Shown here piece by piece: positions 1 through 7,129 of a stretch of DNA of 9,686 nucleotides. Position 1 is the stretch's first letter, and each line of letters opens with the position of its first letter. The notes below the pieces were generated by a model, which was given only the letters and a program-made list of their open reading frames with translations, made no database searches and was not told where the DNA came from. This stretch comes from Acidobacteriota bacterium. GTDB lineage: Bacteria; Acidobacteriota; Terriglobia; Terriglobales; Acidobacteriaceae. The position numbers and the translations under genes are program-made. Location of the stretch: assembly GCA_021851625.1 (NCBI GenBank), contig JAJZCX010000032.1:1-9686 (forward strand), given 5' to 3'.

Positions 1-2
1 CC

Positions 3-1241
3 ACCTTCGCGCAAGCACAAGCACAAGTCACCCCCGCCTTGAGCAACGGCAACGGAGCCTTCGCCACCGGCCACTATCGCAATTTGTTTCGCGAGCAAGG
101 CTACTCCAACGCCGCGATTCAGAAGAAGATCGACGCAGCCTTTCAGCAACTCTTCCACGGCGACCCGGCCACGCAGACGGTCTTTTATCCGGTTGGGAAA
201 AATGCCAATGGACCGCTGGCTTATCTGACGGATGTTGCCAACCATGATGTGCGCACAGAAGGCATGTCCTACGGCATGATGATTGCCGTGGAGATGAACA
301 AGAAGGCCGAGTTTGACGCGCTCTGGAACTGGGCCATGACCTACATGTACATCAGCTCGCCGCAGCATCCTTCGCATGGCTACTTTTCCTGGTCGGCCAA
401 GGTGGATGGCACGCCCAACGAAGAGACGCCCGCGCCCGACGGTGAGGAGTATTTTGCGACGGCGCTCTACTTTGCCTCCGCGCGCTGGGGCAACGGCACG
501 GGCATCTACAACTACCAGCAGCAGGCCGACGCCATCCTGACCAACATGCGCCATCATGCGGTGCAAAGCGGGCCGACAAAGTTTGGGCCGCGCACCATCG
601 GCAGCATGGTCAACGAGCAGGCCAAAATGATCCGCTTCGTGCCCGGGGTGGAGCGCGCCAACTTTACGGATCCCTCCTACCACTTGCCCGCATTCTATGA
701 ACTGTGGGCGCGCTGGGGGCCGGTGCAGGATCGTGCCTTCTGGGCGCAGGCCGCAGAGGTGAGTCGTGGATTTTTTGTGAAGACCACCAATCCGCAAACG
801 GGTCTGGCACCCAACTTCGCCAACTTTGACGGCACTCCGGTTGAGATGCCTTGGAGGCATACAACCTCCTATTTCTCGTTTGACGCCTGGCGCACGGATA
901 GCAACTGGTCGGTGGACTGGTCGTGGTGGGGCAAGGCTCCGCAGGAACCTGTGTTGAGCGACCGCATTCAGAACTTCTTTCTCAAAACCGGCATCCACAC
1001 CTATGGCGATGAGTTCGCGCTGGACGGCAAGCAGTTGGAGGCGCGGCACTCCACCGGCCTGGTGGCGACCAACGCCGTGGCCAGCCTGGCCGCGACCGGG
1101 CCGCAGGCCAAGCGGTTTGTGCAGGAGTTGTGGAATGCCCCCATTCCCTCTGGCCAGCAGCGGTATTACGATGGAATGCTCTATATGATGAGCCTGCTGC
1201 ATTGCAGTGGCGAGTTCCGCATCTGGACGCCGAAGCACTAA
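3..1241 (+). CDS. GH8 family secreted oligoxylanase (Rex-like), 5' end missing
   Basis: Glycoside hydrolase family 8, most like the reducing-end xylose-releasing exo-oligoxylanases, which take single xyloses off the reducing end of xylooligosaccharides. The frame is open from the first complete codon at base 3. The visible leading residues are rich in Ala and Gln (TFAQAQAQVTPA), like the end of a signal peptide, so the true start lies upstream of the window; the TTG at 39 is not the start. Counting from that TTG, RTEGMSYGM carries the candidate proton-donor Glu at about 74 (Rex enzymes have it near 70). The DGEEYFATALYFASARWG block is the conserved GH8 substrate-binding segment. A later FDAWRTDSNW block (about 281-290) has candidate catalytic-base Asp residues, which I cannot assign exactly. 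It lies 29 bp upstream of the GH115 gene, consistent with an operon for glucuronoxylan breakdown. Family is clear; the exact specificity is inferred. Confidence 0.88.
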   Translation, partial: TFAQAQAQVTPALSNGNGAFATGHYRNLFREQGYSNAAIQKKIDAAFQQLFHGDPATQTVFYPVGKNANGPLAYLTDVANHDVRTEGMSYGMMIAVEMNKKAEFDALWNWAMTYMYISSPQHPSHGYFSWSAKVDGTPNEETPAPDGEEYFATALYFASARWGNGTGIYNYQQQADAILTNMRHHAVQSGPTKFGPRTIGSMVNEQAKMIRFVPGVERANFTDPSYHLPAFYELWARWGPVQDRAFWAQAAEVSRGFFVKTTNPQTGLAPNFANFDGTPVEMPWRHTTSYFSFDAWRTDSNWSVDWSWWGKAPQEPVLSDRIQNFFLKTGIHTYGDEFALDGKQLEARHSTGLVATNAVASLAATGPQAKRFVQELWNAPIPSGQQRYYDGMLYMMSLLHCSGEFRIWTPKH

Positions 1242-1261
1242 CGAATGCGACCGGTGGAATC

Positions 1262-1266
1262 GAGGA
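1262..1266 (+). promoter_or_regulatory. Shine-Dalgarno site of the GH115 gene
   Basis: GAGGA ends four bases before the ATG at 1271. The open frame extends further upstream into the GH8 gene (to about 1130). The purine-rich site plus the signal peptide that begins at 1271 fix 1271 as the start. Confidence 0.65.
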
Positions 1267-1270
1267 AATC

Positions 1271-4177
1271 ATGAACAGCACATACGACTGCCCAACAGCG
1301 CGCCGCTCAGGTGCGCTGTACACGGCACTGCTTCTGTTGGCGGGTGCCTCCAGCGCCTTTGCTTTGGGGCAAACACAGTACGTCCAGATGAAAGCCGTCC
1401 CCGGCGGCTTTGCCATCGCACAGCCCAAGTCCACCGCAACGATCTATGTGGATGCCCAAGACCTCTGGGGTGTGCAGCGTGCCGCAGGCGATTTGCAGGC
1501 CGACGTGCATCGTGTCACCGGCCTGACGCCGCGCCTGACGCACAGCAGCCAACTGCCCGCGCACGCGATTCTCATCGGCACCATCGGCCAGAGCGCGGTA
1601 ATTGACCGCTTGATCGCCGAGAAAAAAATCGATGTCTCCGCAATACGTGGCCAGTGGGAGTCCACGCTGATCCAGATCGTGCAAAATCCTCTGCCCGGCG
1701 TACAAAGCGCCCTGGTCATCGCGGGCAGCGACAAGCGCGGCACCATCTACGGCATCTATGACATTTCTGAAGAGATTGGCGTCTCTCCGTGGTACTGGTG
1801 GGCCGATGTTCCCGTGCAGCATCACAGCACGCTCTTCGTGCAGCCAGGTACACGCATCGTCTACGGCGCGCCTGCGGTCAAGTACCGCGGCATTTTTCTC
1901 AACGATGAAGCCCCCTCACTCACCAACTGGGTCAACGCCAAATACGGCGGCTTCAATCATCTCTTCTATACAAAGGTCTTCGAGTTGCTGCTGCGTCTGC
2001 GCGCCAACTATCTGTGGCCGGCCATGTGGAACAGCGCCTTCAATGAGGACGATCCGCTGAATCCCAAGCTGGCCAACGACTATGGCATCGTGATGGGCAC
2101 ATCGCACCACGAACCGATGCTGCGCTCACAGCAGGAGTGGAAGCGCCACGGCAAAGGCCCGTGGAACTACGCCACCAACGCGGAGGAACTGAACGACTTC
2201 TGGACAAAGGGCATCGTGCGCAACGGAAATTATGAGAGCACGATCACCGTGGGCATGCGCGGCGACGGTGACAAACCCATGGCCGCGACCGATGACATCA
2301 GCCTGCTGGAAAAGATCGTCGCCGACCAGCGCCAGATCATCGCCAGCCACAGGACGCCAACCATCGCCAGCGACCCACAGGTCTGGGCGCTCTACAAGGA
2401 AGTGCAGGGCTATTACGAAAAAGGCATGCGCGTGCCGGAGGACGTGACGCTGCTCTGGAGCGATGACAACTGGGGCAACATTCGGCGACTGCCCACGCCA
2501 GAGGAGCGCAAGCGCAGCGGTGGCGCGGGCGTTTATTACCACGTCGATTATGTCGGCGACCCGCGCTCCTACAAATGGCTCAACACCTACTCCATTACAA
2601 AAATCTGGGAGCAGATGCATCTGGCCTGGCAATATGACGCCACGCGCATCTGGATTTTGAACGTCGGCGATTTGAAGCCCATGGAGTTCCCCATGGAGTT
2701 CTTTTTGACCTACGCGCGCAACCCGGAGCGCTGGAATCAAAGCAATCTGCAACAGTACACCCAGATGTGGGCCACGCGTGAGTTCGGCCCGGAGCACGCG
2801 GCGGAGATTGCCGATTTGATCTCGACCTACACACAGTACAACGCGCGCCGAAAGCCGGAGCAGCTTGCCCCCGACACCTTCAGCCCCGTGCACTACGACG
2901 AAGCCAGCCGCGTTTACGCCGAGTGGCAATCGCTGACCGACCGCGCCGAAAAGTTGGAGTCAAAGCTGCCTGCGGATCAGCGCGACGCTTACTTTGAGTT
3001 GGTGCTGTATCCGGCCAAGGCCTCGGCCATCGTCAACGAACTGTACATCCTCGCGGGCAAAAACCATTTGTACGCTGCGCAAGGCCGCGCCAGCACCAAC
3101 GATCTGGCGCAGCAGGCCCGCGCGCTCTTCGCGCAGGACGAGGCCATGACCAACGCCTACAACCACACGCTGGCCCACGGCAAGTGGGATCACATGATGG
3201 ACCAGACGCACATCGGCTACACCTTCTGGAATGAGCCACCGCTGAACGCCATGCCCGGCGTGCAATGGGTGCAGCCAGACAGCGGCGCGCACATGGCCGT
3301 CGCAGCCGAGGACGTGCCCTTCGCCGTGGGTAATGCGTATGAAACTCTGCGCATGCTCCCCTTCGACGCGTACAACCAGCAGACGCAGTGGCTGGATGTC
3401 TTCAACCGCGGCGACAAGCCATTCACCTACACAGCCAGCGCGGATCAGCCGTGGATCGTGTTGAGCGCAGCGCACGGCGCGGTGGACAAAGACCAGCGCC
3501 TACAGGTGCAGATGGATTGGAGTCAGGTTCCCGTCGGCGAAGCGAACGGCACCATCACGTTCACGCAGACCGGAGGCACGTCCGTGCACGTGCGCGTGCA
3601 GGCGCTACATCCTGCGGCCCCAGCGCGCGATGCGCTGGATGGATTTGTCGAAGCGCGCAACTACGTTTCGATCGAGGCCGCGCATACCACCGCAACCACA
3701 ACTGCCAACGACGTACGCTGGGTGAACATCCCCGGCTATGGCGAAACGCTTTCAGCCATGACCACGCTGCCCGTGACCGCGGCCAGCGTGCTACCGCCCC
3801 AGCCTTCAGCCTCGCTGCAATACAAAATGTACCTCTTCACCGGCGGCGATTATCAAGTGCAGGCGATTCTGGCTCCAACACTCAACTTTGTTCCAGGGCG
3901 CGGCCTGCGCTATGCAATTTCCTTCGACGATCAGCCTCCGCAGATCGTTGATGCGCTTGCGCACAATTCCGACGCCGACTGGGCCAAGGCCGTCAGTGAC
4001 GGCGTGCGCAAAGTAACCGCAACACTGAACGTGCAGCAGCCGGGTTACCATACACTCAAATTCTGGAGGATCGATCCGGGCGTCGTACTGGAGAAACTCG
4101 TCGTCAGTCAAGGCAGGATTCCAGAAAGTTATCTTGGCCCACCAGAGAGTTACCACACCATGCACATGAAGGATTAA
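1271..4177 (+). CDS. GH115 alpha-glucuronidase, secreted
   Basis: Family 115 xylan alpha-1,2-glucuronidase of 968 residues, the usual length. It removes glucuronic or 4-O-methylglucuronic acid from xylan, including from internal xyloses. The leader has Arg11-Arg12, a hydrophobic run (about 15-26) and a likely signal peptidase I cut after Ala31 (SAFA/LGQT). An N-terminal alpha/beta domain (about 35-190) is followed by the catalytic barrel with hallmark blocks: KYRGIFLNDEAPS at 204-216, LWPAMWNSAFNEDDP, GTSHHEP at 276-282, MRGDGD at 329-334 and DDNWGN at 398-403. Glu213 and Asp332 match by position and context residues reported as catalytic in characterised GH115 enzymes (from memory, numbering close to 216 and 335). 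A beta-sandwich (about 707-780) leads to the C-terminal GH115 domain beginning near 791. It follows the GH8 gene by 29 bp and precedes the GH9 gene by 77 bp. Family assignment is very secure. Confidence 0.95.
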   Translation: MNSTYDCPTARRSGALYTALLLLAGASSAFALGQTQYVQMKAVPGGFAIAQPKSTATIYVDAQDLWGVQRAAGDLQADVHRVTGLTPRLTHSSQLPAHAILIGTIGQSAVIDRLIAEKKIDVSAIRGQWESTLIQIVQNPLPGVQSALVIAGSDKRGTIYGIYDISEEIGVSPWYWWADVPVQHHSTLFVQPGTRIVYGAPAVKYRGIFLNDEAPSLTNWVNAKYGGFNHLFYTKVFELLLRLRANYLWPAMWNSAFNEDDPLNPKLANDYGIVMGTSHHEPMLRSQQEWKRHGKGPWNYATNAEELNDFWTKGIVRNGNYESTITVGMRGDGDKPMAATDDISLLEKIVADQRQIIASHRTPTIASDPQVWALYKEVQGYYEKGMRVPEDVTLLWSDDNWGNIRRLPTPEERKRSGGAGVYYHVDYVGDPRSYKWLNTYSITKIWEQMHLAWQYDATRIWILNVGDLKPMEFPMEFFLTYARNPERWNQSNLQQYTQMWATREFGPEHAAEIADLISTYTQYNARRKPEQLAPDTFSPVHYDEASRVYAEWQSLTDRAEKLESKLPADQRDAYFELVLYPAKASAIVNELYILAGKNHLYAAQGRASTNDLAQQARALFAQDEAMTNAYNHTLAHGKWDHMMDQTHIGYTFWNEPPLNAMPGVQWVQPDSGAHMAVAAEDVPFAVGNAYETLRMLPFDAYNQQTQWLDVFNRGDKPFTYTASADQPWIVLSAAHGAVDKDQRLQVQMDWSQVPVGEANGTITFTQTGGTSVHVRVQALHPAAPARDALDGFVEARNYVSIEAAHTTATTTANDVRWVNIPGYGETLSAMTTLPVTAASVLPPQPSASLQYKMYLFTGGDYQVQAILAPTLNFVPGRGLRYAISFDDQPPQIVDALAHNSDADWAKAVSDGVRKVTATLNVQQPGYHTLKFWRIDPGVVLEKLVVSQGRIPESYLGPPESYHTMHMKD

Positions 4178-4193
4178 ATTTTTCTAATGTGGC

Positions 4194-4217
4194 GAATGCA
4201 CGAGCGAAGTGTCATTC
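4194..4217 (+). other. Small imperfect hairpin between the GH115 and GH9 genes
   Basis: GAATG-CAC pairs with GTG-T-CATTC: eight base pairs with one bulged T and a seven-base loop. No T-run follows, so it is not a standard terminator. It could be an mRNA processing or stability element in the 77-bp gap, or chance. Confidence 0.25.
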
Positions 4218-4243
4218 TAATCGCGCAACTGCCGATGAACAGA

Positions 4244-4250
4244 GAGAGGG
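4244..4250 (+). promoter_or_regulatory. Shine-Dalgarno site of the GH9 gene
   Basis: The purine run GAGAGGG ends four bases before the ATG at 4255. An upstream in-frame GTG at 4189 would add 22 residues in front of the Tat motif, so the ATG at 4255 is preferred. Confidence 0.6.
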
Positions 4251-4254
4251 TGCG

Positions 4255-6015
4255 ATGAATCGTAGGGGATTTTTGAAAAATACCGGTCGTTATCTGGGAG
4301 CACTCAGTTTTGTTGGCAATCCGTTTTCGCGCACAGCTTCATGGATGCCATCCGCGAATGCGCAGACCGTGACGGGACTTCCCTCCCAGATTTTTCTCAA
4401 CCAGCTTGGTTACCTGCCCAGCCGAGCCAAAGTGGCCTCTGTGGCGGAACGTGCTTCCACCTTCACCATCCAATCCACAGCCGACTCCTCCATCGCCTTC
4501 CGCGGTTCGCTTTCGCAGCCTCGACCCGATGCGGCCTCTGGCGATCTGGTGCAACTGGCGGACTTCTCCGGTCTCACCATGCCGGGCCGCTACTGGCTGG
4601 CGCTGGATACAGGATCGATCAGCGATCCATTCGTCATTGGGCCGGATGCATACAAGCAGGCTCTCTATATGACCATGCGCGCATTTTATGGCCAGCGCTG
4701 CGGCTGCAATGTCGATCTCGGCGGCGGCTATGCACATCCGCCCTGCCATTTGGATGCGGCCTATCATGCATCCTCCGGGAAAAAAGGCGTGCTGAAGAAC
4801 CATGGCGGCTGGCACGATGCCGGCGATTATGGCCGCTACATCGTCGACAGCGGCATTTCGACGGGCACTCTGCTGTGGACGTGGGAGTTCTTCGAACCAG
4901 TCGTGCACAATCTGAACCTGCGCATCCCAGAGTCGGGCGGCAAGATTCCCGACTTCCTCGCCGAGATTCAATGGAACCTTGAATGGATGCTTACGCTGCA
5001 AGATAAGGACGGCGGCGTTTGGCAGAAGCAGACCAGCGAACAATTTTGCGGCTTCATCATGCCCCAGGATGACCACGCCGTCAGCTACGTCATCGGCACG
5101 GGCTTCGCGCCCTACAAAAGCACCTGCGCCACCGGGGATTTTTGCGCCGTGATGGCCATTGCCGCACGCTGCTACAACACCTGCGCGCCAGAGTTTGCCC
5201 AACGTTGCCTGCAAGCCGCGCGCAAAGCATGGAACTGGTGCCAAAAATATCCCAATGTGCTCTTCGACAATCCGCGCGGCATCAACACTGGCAGTTATGC
5301 CGACTCTGGATGCTCCGACGAACTGCTGTGGGCCGCAGCGGAACTGTGGCGCACCACGGGAGAAGCCGCATTCCAACATGCCTTCCTCAGCCAGTTTTCC
5401 GGTGGCGCACAAGCCGCGCATCTGGAGGTGGATGCTCCTTCATGGGGGGGGGTCTCAGCCCTCGCCTATTGGAGCTACGCGATGTCGATGGAAAAATCTC
5501 CCGATGCCGCTACGACGGCCATCCAGCAATCCACGCTCGACACGGCACATTGGCTTCAATCGAAAAGTGCAAACAATGGATACGGCAACACACTCTCCAT
5601 GACGGACTATATTTGGGGATCGAACGGTGTGGCCGCAAACCACTCCCTGCTGCTGATTGTCGCCAATCATTTTCACCCCGACCCAACCGTGCTGGATTGC
5701 GCGCTCAACAACCTGCACTATCTGCTGGGCCGCAACTGCCTGGGCATCTCCTGGGTCACGCAACTGGGCGCGCGCCCCTATCAACATCCACACCATCGGC
5801 CCAGCATTGCGGGCATGGTCTCCGCGCCGTGGCCGGGGTTGCTCTCTGGAGGGCCGAATGCGCATCCAGCCGACAGCGTCGCCGACACGCTGCCGCACAA
5901 GCCGCCCATGCGCATGTACATCGACGATCATTTGGCCTACTCCGTCAATGAGGTTGCCATCAACTGGAATGCGCCCTTGGTATTTCTGTTGGCTGCCGCC
6001 AATTCCTTGCAGTAA
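4255..6015 (+). CDS. GH9 beta-glycanase (CelD-type) with Tat-type leader
   Basis: Family 9 inverting glycoside hydrolase of 586 residues, typically an endo- or exo-acting cellulase or related beta-1,4-glucanase. The N terminus reads NRRGFLKN, a near-consensus twin-arginine motif, with a probable cut after Ala36 (ANA/QT), so export already folded is likely. An Ig-like CelD-N domain (about 45-128, beginning QIFLNQLGYLPSRAKVA) precedes the (alpha/alpha)6 catalytic domain. The catalytic signatures are all present: HGGWHDAGDYGRY with Asp188 and Asp191 as nucleophile-water ligands/base, LGRNCLGISWVTQLGARP leading to the conserved His segment at 511-514, and SVNEVAINWNAPL with Glu566 as general acid. 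Extra Cys residues near 155-170 (QRCGC, PPCHLD) may form a disulfide or metal site. The gene contains a run of nine G at 5444-5452, through which the frame stays open. Exact polysaccharide specificity cannot be read; the neighbours suggest hemicellulose. Confidence 0.92.
   Translation: MNRRGFLKNTGRYLGALSFVGNPFSRTASWMPSANAQTVTGLPSQIFLNQLGYLPSRAKVASVAERASTFTIQSTADSSIAFRGSLSQPRPDAASGDLVQLADFSGLTMPGRYWLALDTGSISDPFVIGPDAYKQALYMTMRAFYGQRCGCNVDLGGGYAHPPCHLDAAYHASSGKKGVLKNHGGWHDAGDYGRYIVDSGISTGTLLWTWEFFEPVVHNLNLRIPESGGKIPDFLAEIQWNLEWMLTLQDKDGGVWQKQTSEQFCGFIMPQDDHAVSYVIGTGFAPYKSTCATGDFCAVMAIAARCYNTCAPEFAQRCLQAARKAWNWCQKYPNVLFDNPRGINTGSYADSGCSDELLWAAAELWRTTGEAAFQHAFLSQFSGGAQAAHLEVDAPSWGGVSALAYWSYAMSMEKSPDAATTAIQQSTLDTAHWLQSKSANNGYGNTLSMTDYIWGSNGVAANHSLLLIVANHFHPDPTVLDCALNNLHYLLGRNCLGISWVTQLGARPYQHPHHRPSIAGMVSAPWPGLLSGGPNAHPADSVADTLPHKPPMRMYIDDHLAYSVNEVAINWNAPLVFLLAAANSLQ
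5444..5452 (+). repeat. Run of nine G inside the GH9 gene
   Basis: The homopolymer encodes Trp-Gly-Gly-Val in the catalytic domain. A gain or loss of one G would truncate the enzyme before His511-His514 and Glu566. It is either a contingency-like slippage site or just a GC-rich coincidence. Confidence 0.9.
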
Positions 6016-6042
6016 AATTCCTGCTGGCTGCTGCTACCGCCA

Positions 6043-6046
6043 AGGA
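6043..6046 (+). promoter_or_regulatory. Shine-Dalgarno site of the VOC gene
   Basis: AGGA with six bases before the ATG at 6053. The open frame runs several hundred bases further upstream inside the GH9 gene, so this site and the signal peptide after it decide the start. Confidence 0.6.
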
Positions 6047-6052
6047 TGCGTG

Positions 6053-6961
6053 ATGAAAAAAAATCTGTACCCCGCTTTGCTCCTCGCTTTGGGTTGTGCG
6101 CTGCATGCACAAAGCGCTCCGGTTTCCCGTCCCAAGATCACTGGTATCTCGCATGTCAGTCTGGTGGCGCAGAGCTTGCCCGCCGATGAAAAGTTTTACG
6201 AGCAGATGCTCGGTTGGTCGGCTGCGCCCTCGCCCGAATCCCCCGGAGGTCTGCGTTTCTACGGAGCGCCCAAGCAATGGATTGACGTTGCGCCCGCGAC
6301 GAAGCCCAGCGATCCACCGTTCAACCACGTCGCCTTTGCCACCACGAACGCGGAGCAAATGCGCCGCTACTTGGCCGCACATGGCGTCTCCGTGCCCGCG
6401 TCGCTAACGCATTGGAAGGATGGCAGCCTCAGCTTTCGCGTCCACGACCCGGAAGGCAATCTGGTGGAGTTCATCCAAGCCAGCGCGAAGCCGTCGCACC
6501 TTGCCGCCAATCCCCACTCAATCAGCTCGCGCATCATTCACGCGGGCTTTGTGGTACACAGCGCGCCGACTGAGGATGCCTTCTATCGCAAACTGCTCGG
6601 CTTCCGGCTGTACTGGACAGGCGGAATGCACGATGGCGTGACGGATTTCTTCTCGCTGCAAGTGCCGGACGGAACCGACTGGATCGAATACATGCTCAAC
6701 GTGCCCGCCAATGCGGATCACCGCCAATTGGGTGTTGAGAATCACTTCTCACTCGGCGTTGTGGACATCCACGCCGTCGCCAAGATGCTCTCCGCTCGCG
6801 GCTGGAAGCCGGATTCCGGCTCGCATGTGCAAATGGGCCGCGACGGGAAATATCAGTTGAATGTCTACGACCCGGATCAGGTGCGTATTGAATACATGGA
6901 GTTCACGCCCAAGGAAAAACCCTGCTGCGCTCCCTTTACCGGCCCGCACCCCCAGCCATAG
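6053..6961 (+). CDS. Secreted two-domain VOC (glyoxalase/extradiol dioxygenase fold) protein
   Basis: A 302-residue protein of the vicinal oxygen chelate superfamily; the reaction is unknown. The start at 6053 gives a clear Sec leader: MKKN, a Leu/Ala-rich core at 7-17, and a likely cut after Ala19 (LHA/QS) or Ala22. Two VOC domains follow (about 30-143 and 160-284). Each keeps a His, a second His and a late Glu at the positions where VOC enzymes bind metal: His34, His92 and Glu139 in the first domain, and His163, His231 and Glu280 in the second. Both domains also share a DPE/DPD-Q/N-x-V-(E/R)-(F/I)-E type last strand. The two His/one carboxylate set resembles type I extradiol dioxygenases, but glyoxalases, fosfomycin-resistance enzymes and binding proteins share the fold. 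It starts 37 bp after the GH9 stop and probably ends this operon. Export with hemicellulases hints at a periplasmic substrate, perhaps a lignin-derived aromatic released with glucuronoxylan; this is speculation. Confidence 0.85.
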   Translation: MKKNLYPALLLALGCALHAQSAPVSRPKITGISHVSLVAQSLPADEKFYEQMLGWSAAPSPESPGGLRFYGAPKQWIDVAPATKPSDPPFNHVAFATTNAEQMRRYLAAHGVSVPASLTHWKDGSLSFRVHDPEGNLVEFIQASAKPSHLAANPHSISSRIIHAGFVVHSAPTEDAFYRKLLGFRLYWTGGMHDGVTDFFSLQVPDGTDWIEYMLNVPANADHRQLGVENHFSLGVVDIHAVAKMLSARGWKPDSGSHVQMGRDGKYQLNVYDPDQVRIEYMEFTPKEKPCCAPFTGPHPQP

Positions 6962-7034
6962 TCCGTGCGGGGCTGCACAGCTTCCGATCCGTAAACCGTA
7001 CGAAGTAAAAATGTGACGTAGCCCACAATTTTCC

Positions 7035-7061
7035 TGTAACCTTTTCCCAGTTTCCGGTATC
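7035..7061 (+). promoter_or_regulatory. Possible ECF sigma factor promoter of the precursor cluster
   Basis: TGTAACC at 7035-7041 followed 16 bases later by TATC (7058-7061), with CGGTATC around the -10 position. The AAC core of the -35 is typical of ECF sigma factors, and Caulobacter SigF, which controls bufferin genes, uses a GTAACC -35 element. The expected CG-rich -10 element is not well matched. It is 70 to 95 bases upstream of the precursor ATG, a plausible distance. No sigma factor gene is in the window. Confidence 0.35.
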
Positions 7062-7114
7062 TTGGTTCACTAGACGCCGATTGATCGTTCCCCTGCGATC
7101 CGGCCACTTCAACC

Positions 7115-7119
7115 AGGAG
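7115..7119 (+). promoter_or_regulatory. Shine-Dalgarno site of the precursor gene
   Basis: AGGAG, ten bases before the ATG at 7130. The second in-frame ATG at 7142 would be 22 bases away, so 7130 is preferred. This is a much better site than anything in front of the MNIO gene, fitting a precursor made in excess over its enzyme. Confidence 0.6.
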
Positions 7120-7129
7120 AACCAAACAA

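Larger units (their letters stand above)
6962..7129 (+). other. Intergenic region between the hydrolase operon and the RiPP-like cluster
   Basis: These 168 bases are the longest gap in the window and hold no credible gene. A CCGTA direct repeat (CCGTAAACCGTA) lies near 6999. The middle is AT-richer than the surroundings and includes a possible ECF-type promoter at 7035-7061. A 7-bp inverted repeat (6943-6949 with 6965-6971) straddles the VOC stop codon but has no T-run. Confidence 0.6.

Noticed and set aside
2126..2929. Minus-strand open frame opposite the GH115 gene
   Set aside because: It is a shadow of the GH115 codons; low-complexity Val/Ala/Gly composition and no ribosome binding site.
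4189..4254. Upstream GTG start for the GH9 gene
   Set aside because: It would put 22 polar residues before the twin-arginine motif, and the best Shine-Dalgarno site belongs to the ATG at 4255.
4339..5421. Long minus-strand open frame (360 codons) opposite the GH9 gene
   Set aside because: The translated product resembles no family I know, and the + strand frame carries full GH9 motifs. Long antisense frames are expected in GC-rich genes with strong codon bias.
6943..6971. Inverted repeat CCCGCAC/GTGCGGG as terminator of the hydrolase operon
   Set aside because: Only 7 bp with a long loop, straddling the stop codon, and no T-run after it. Not strong enough to call a terminator, though some termination in this gap is likely.
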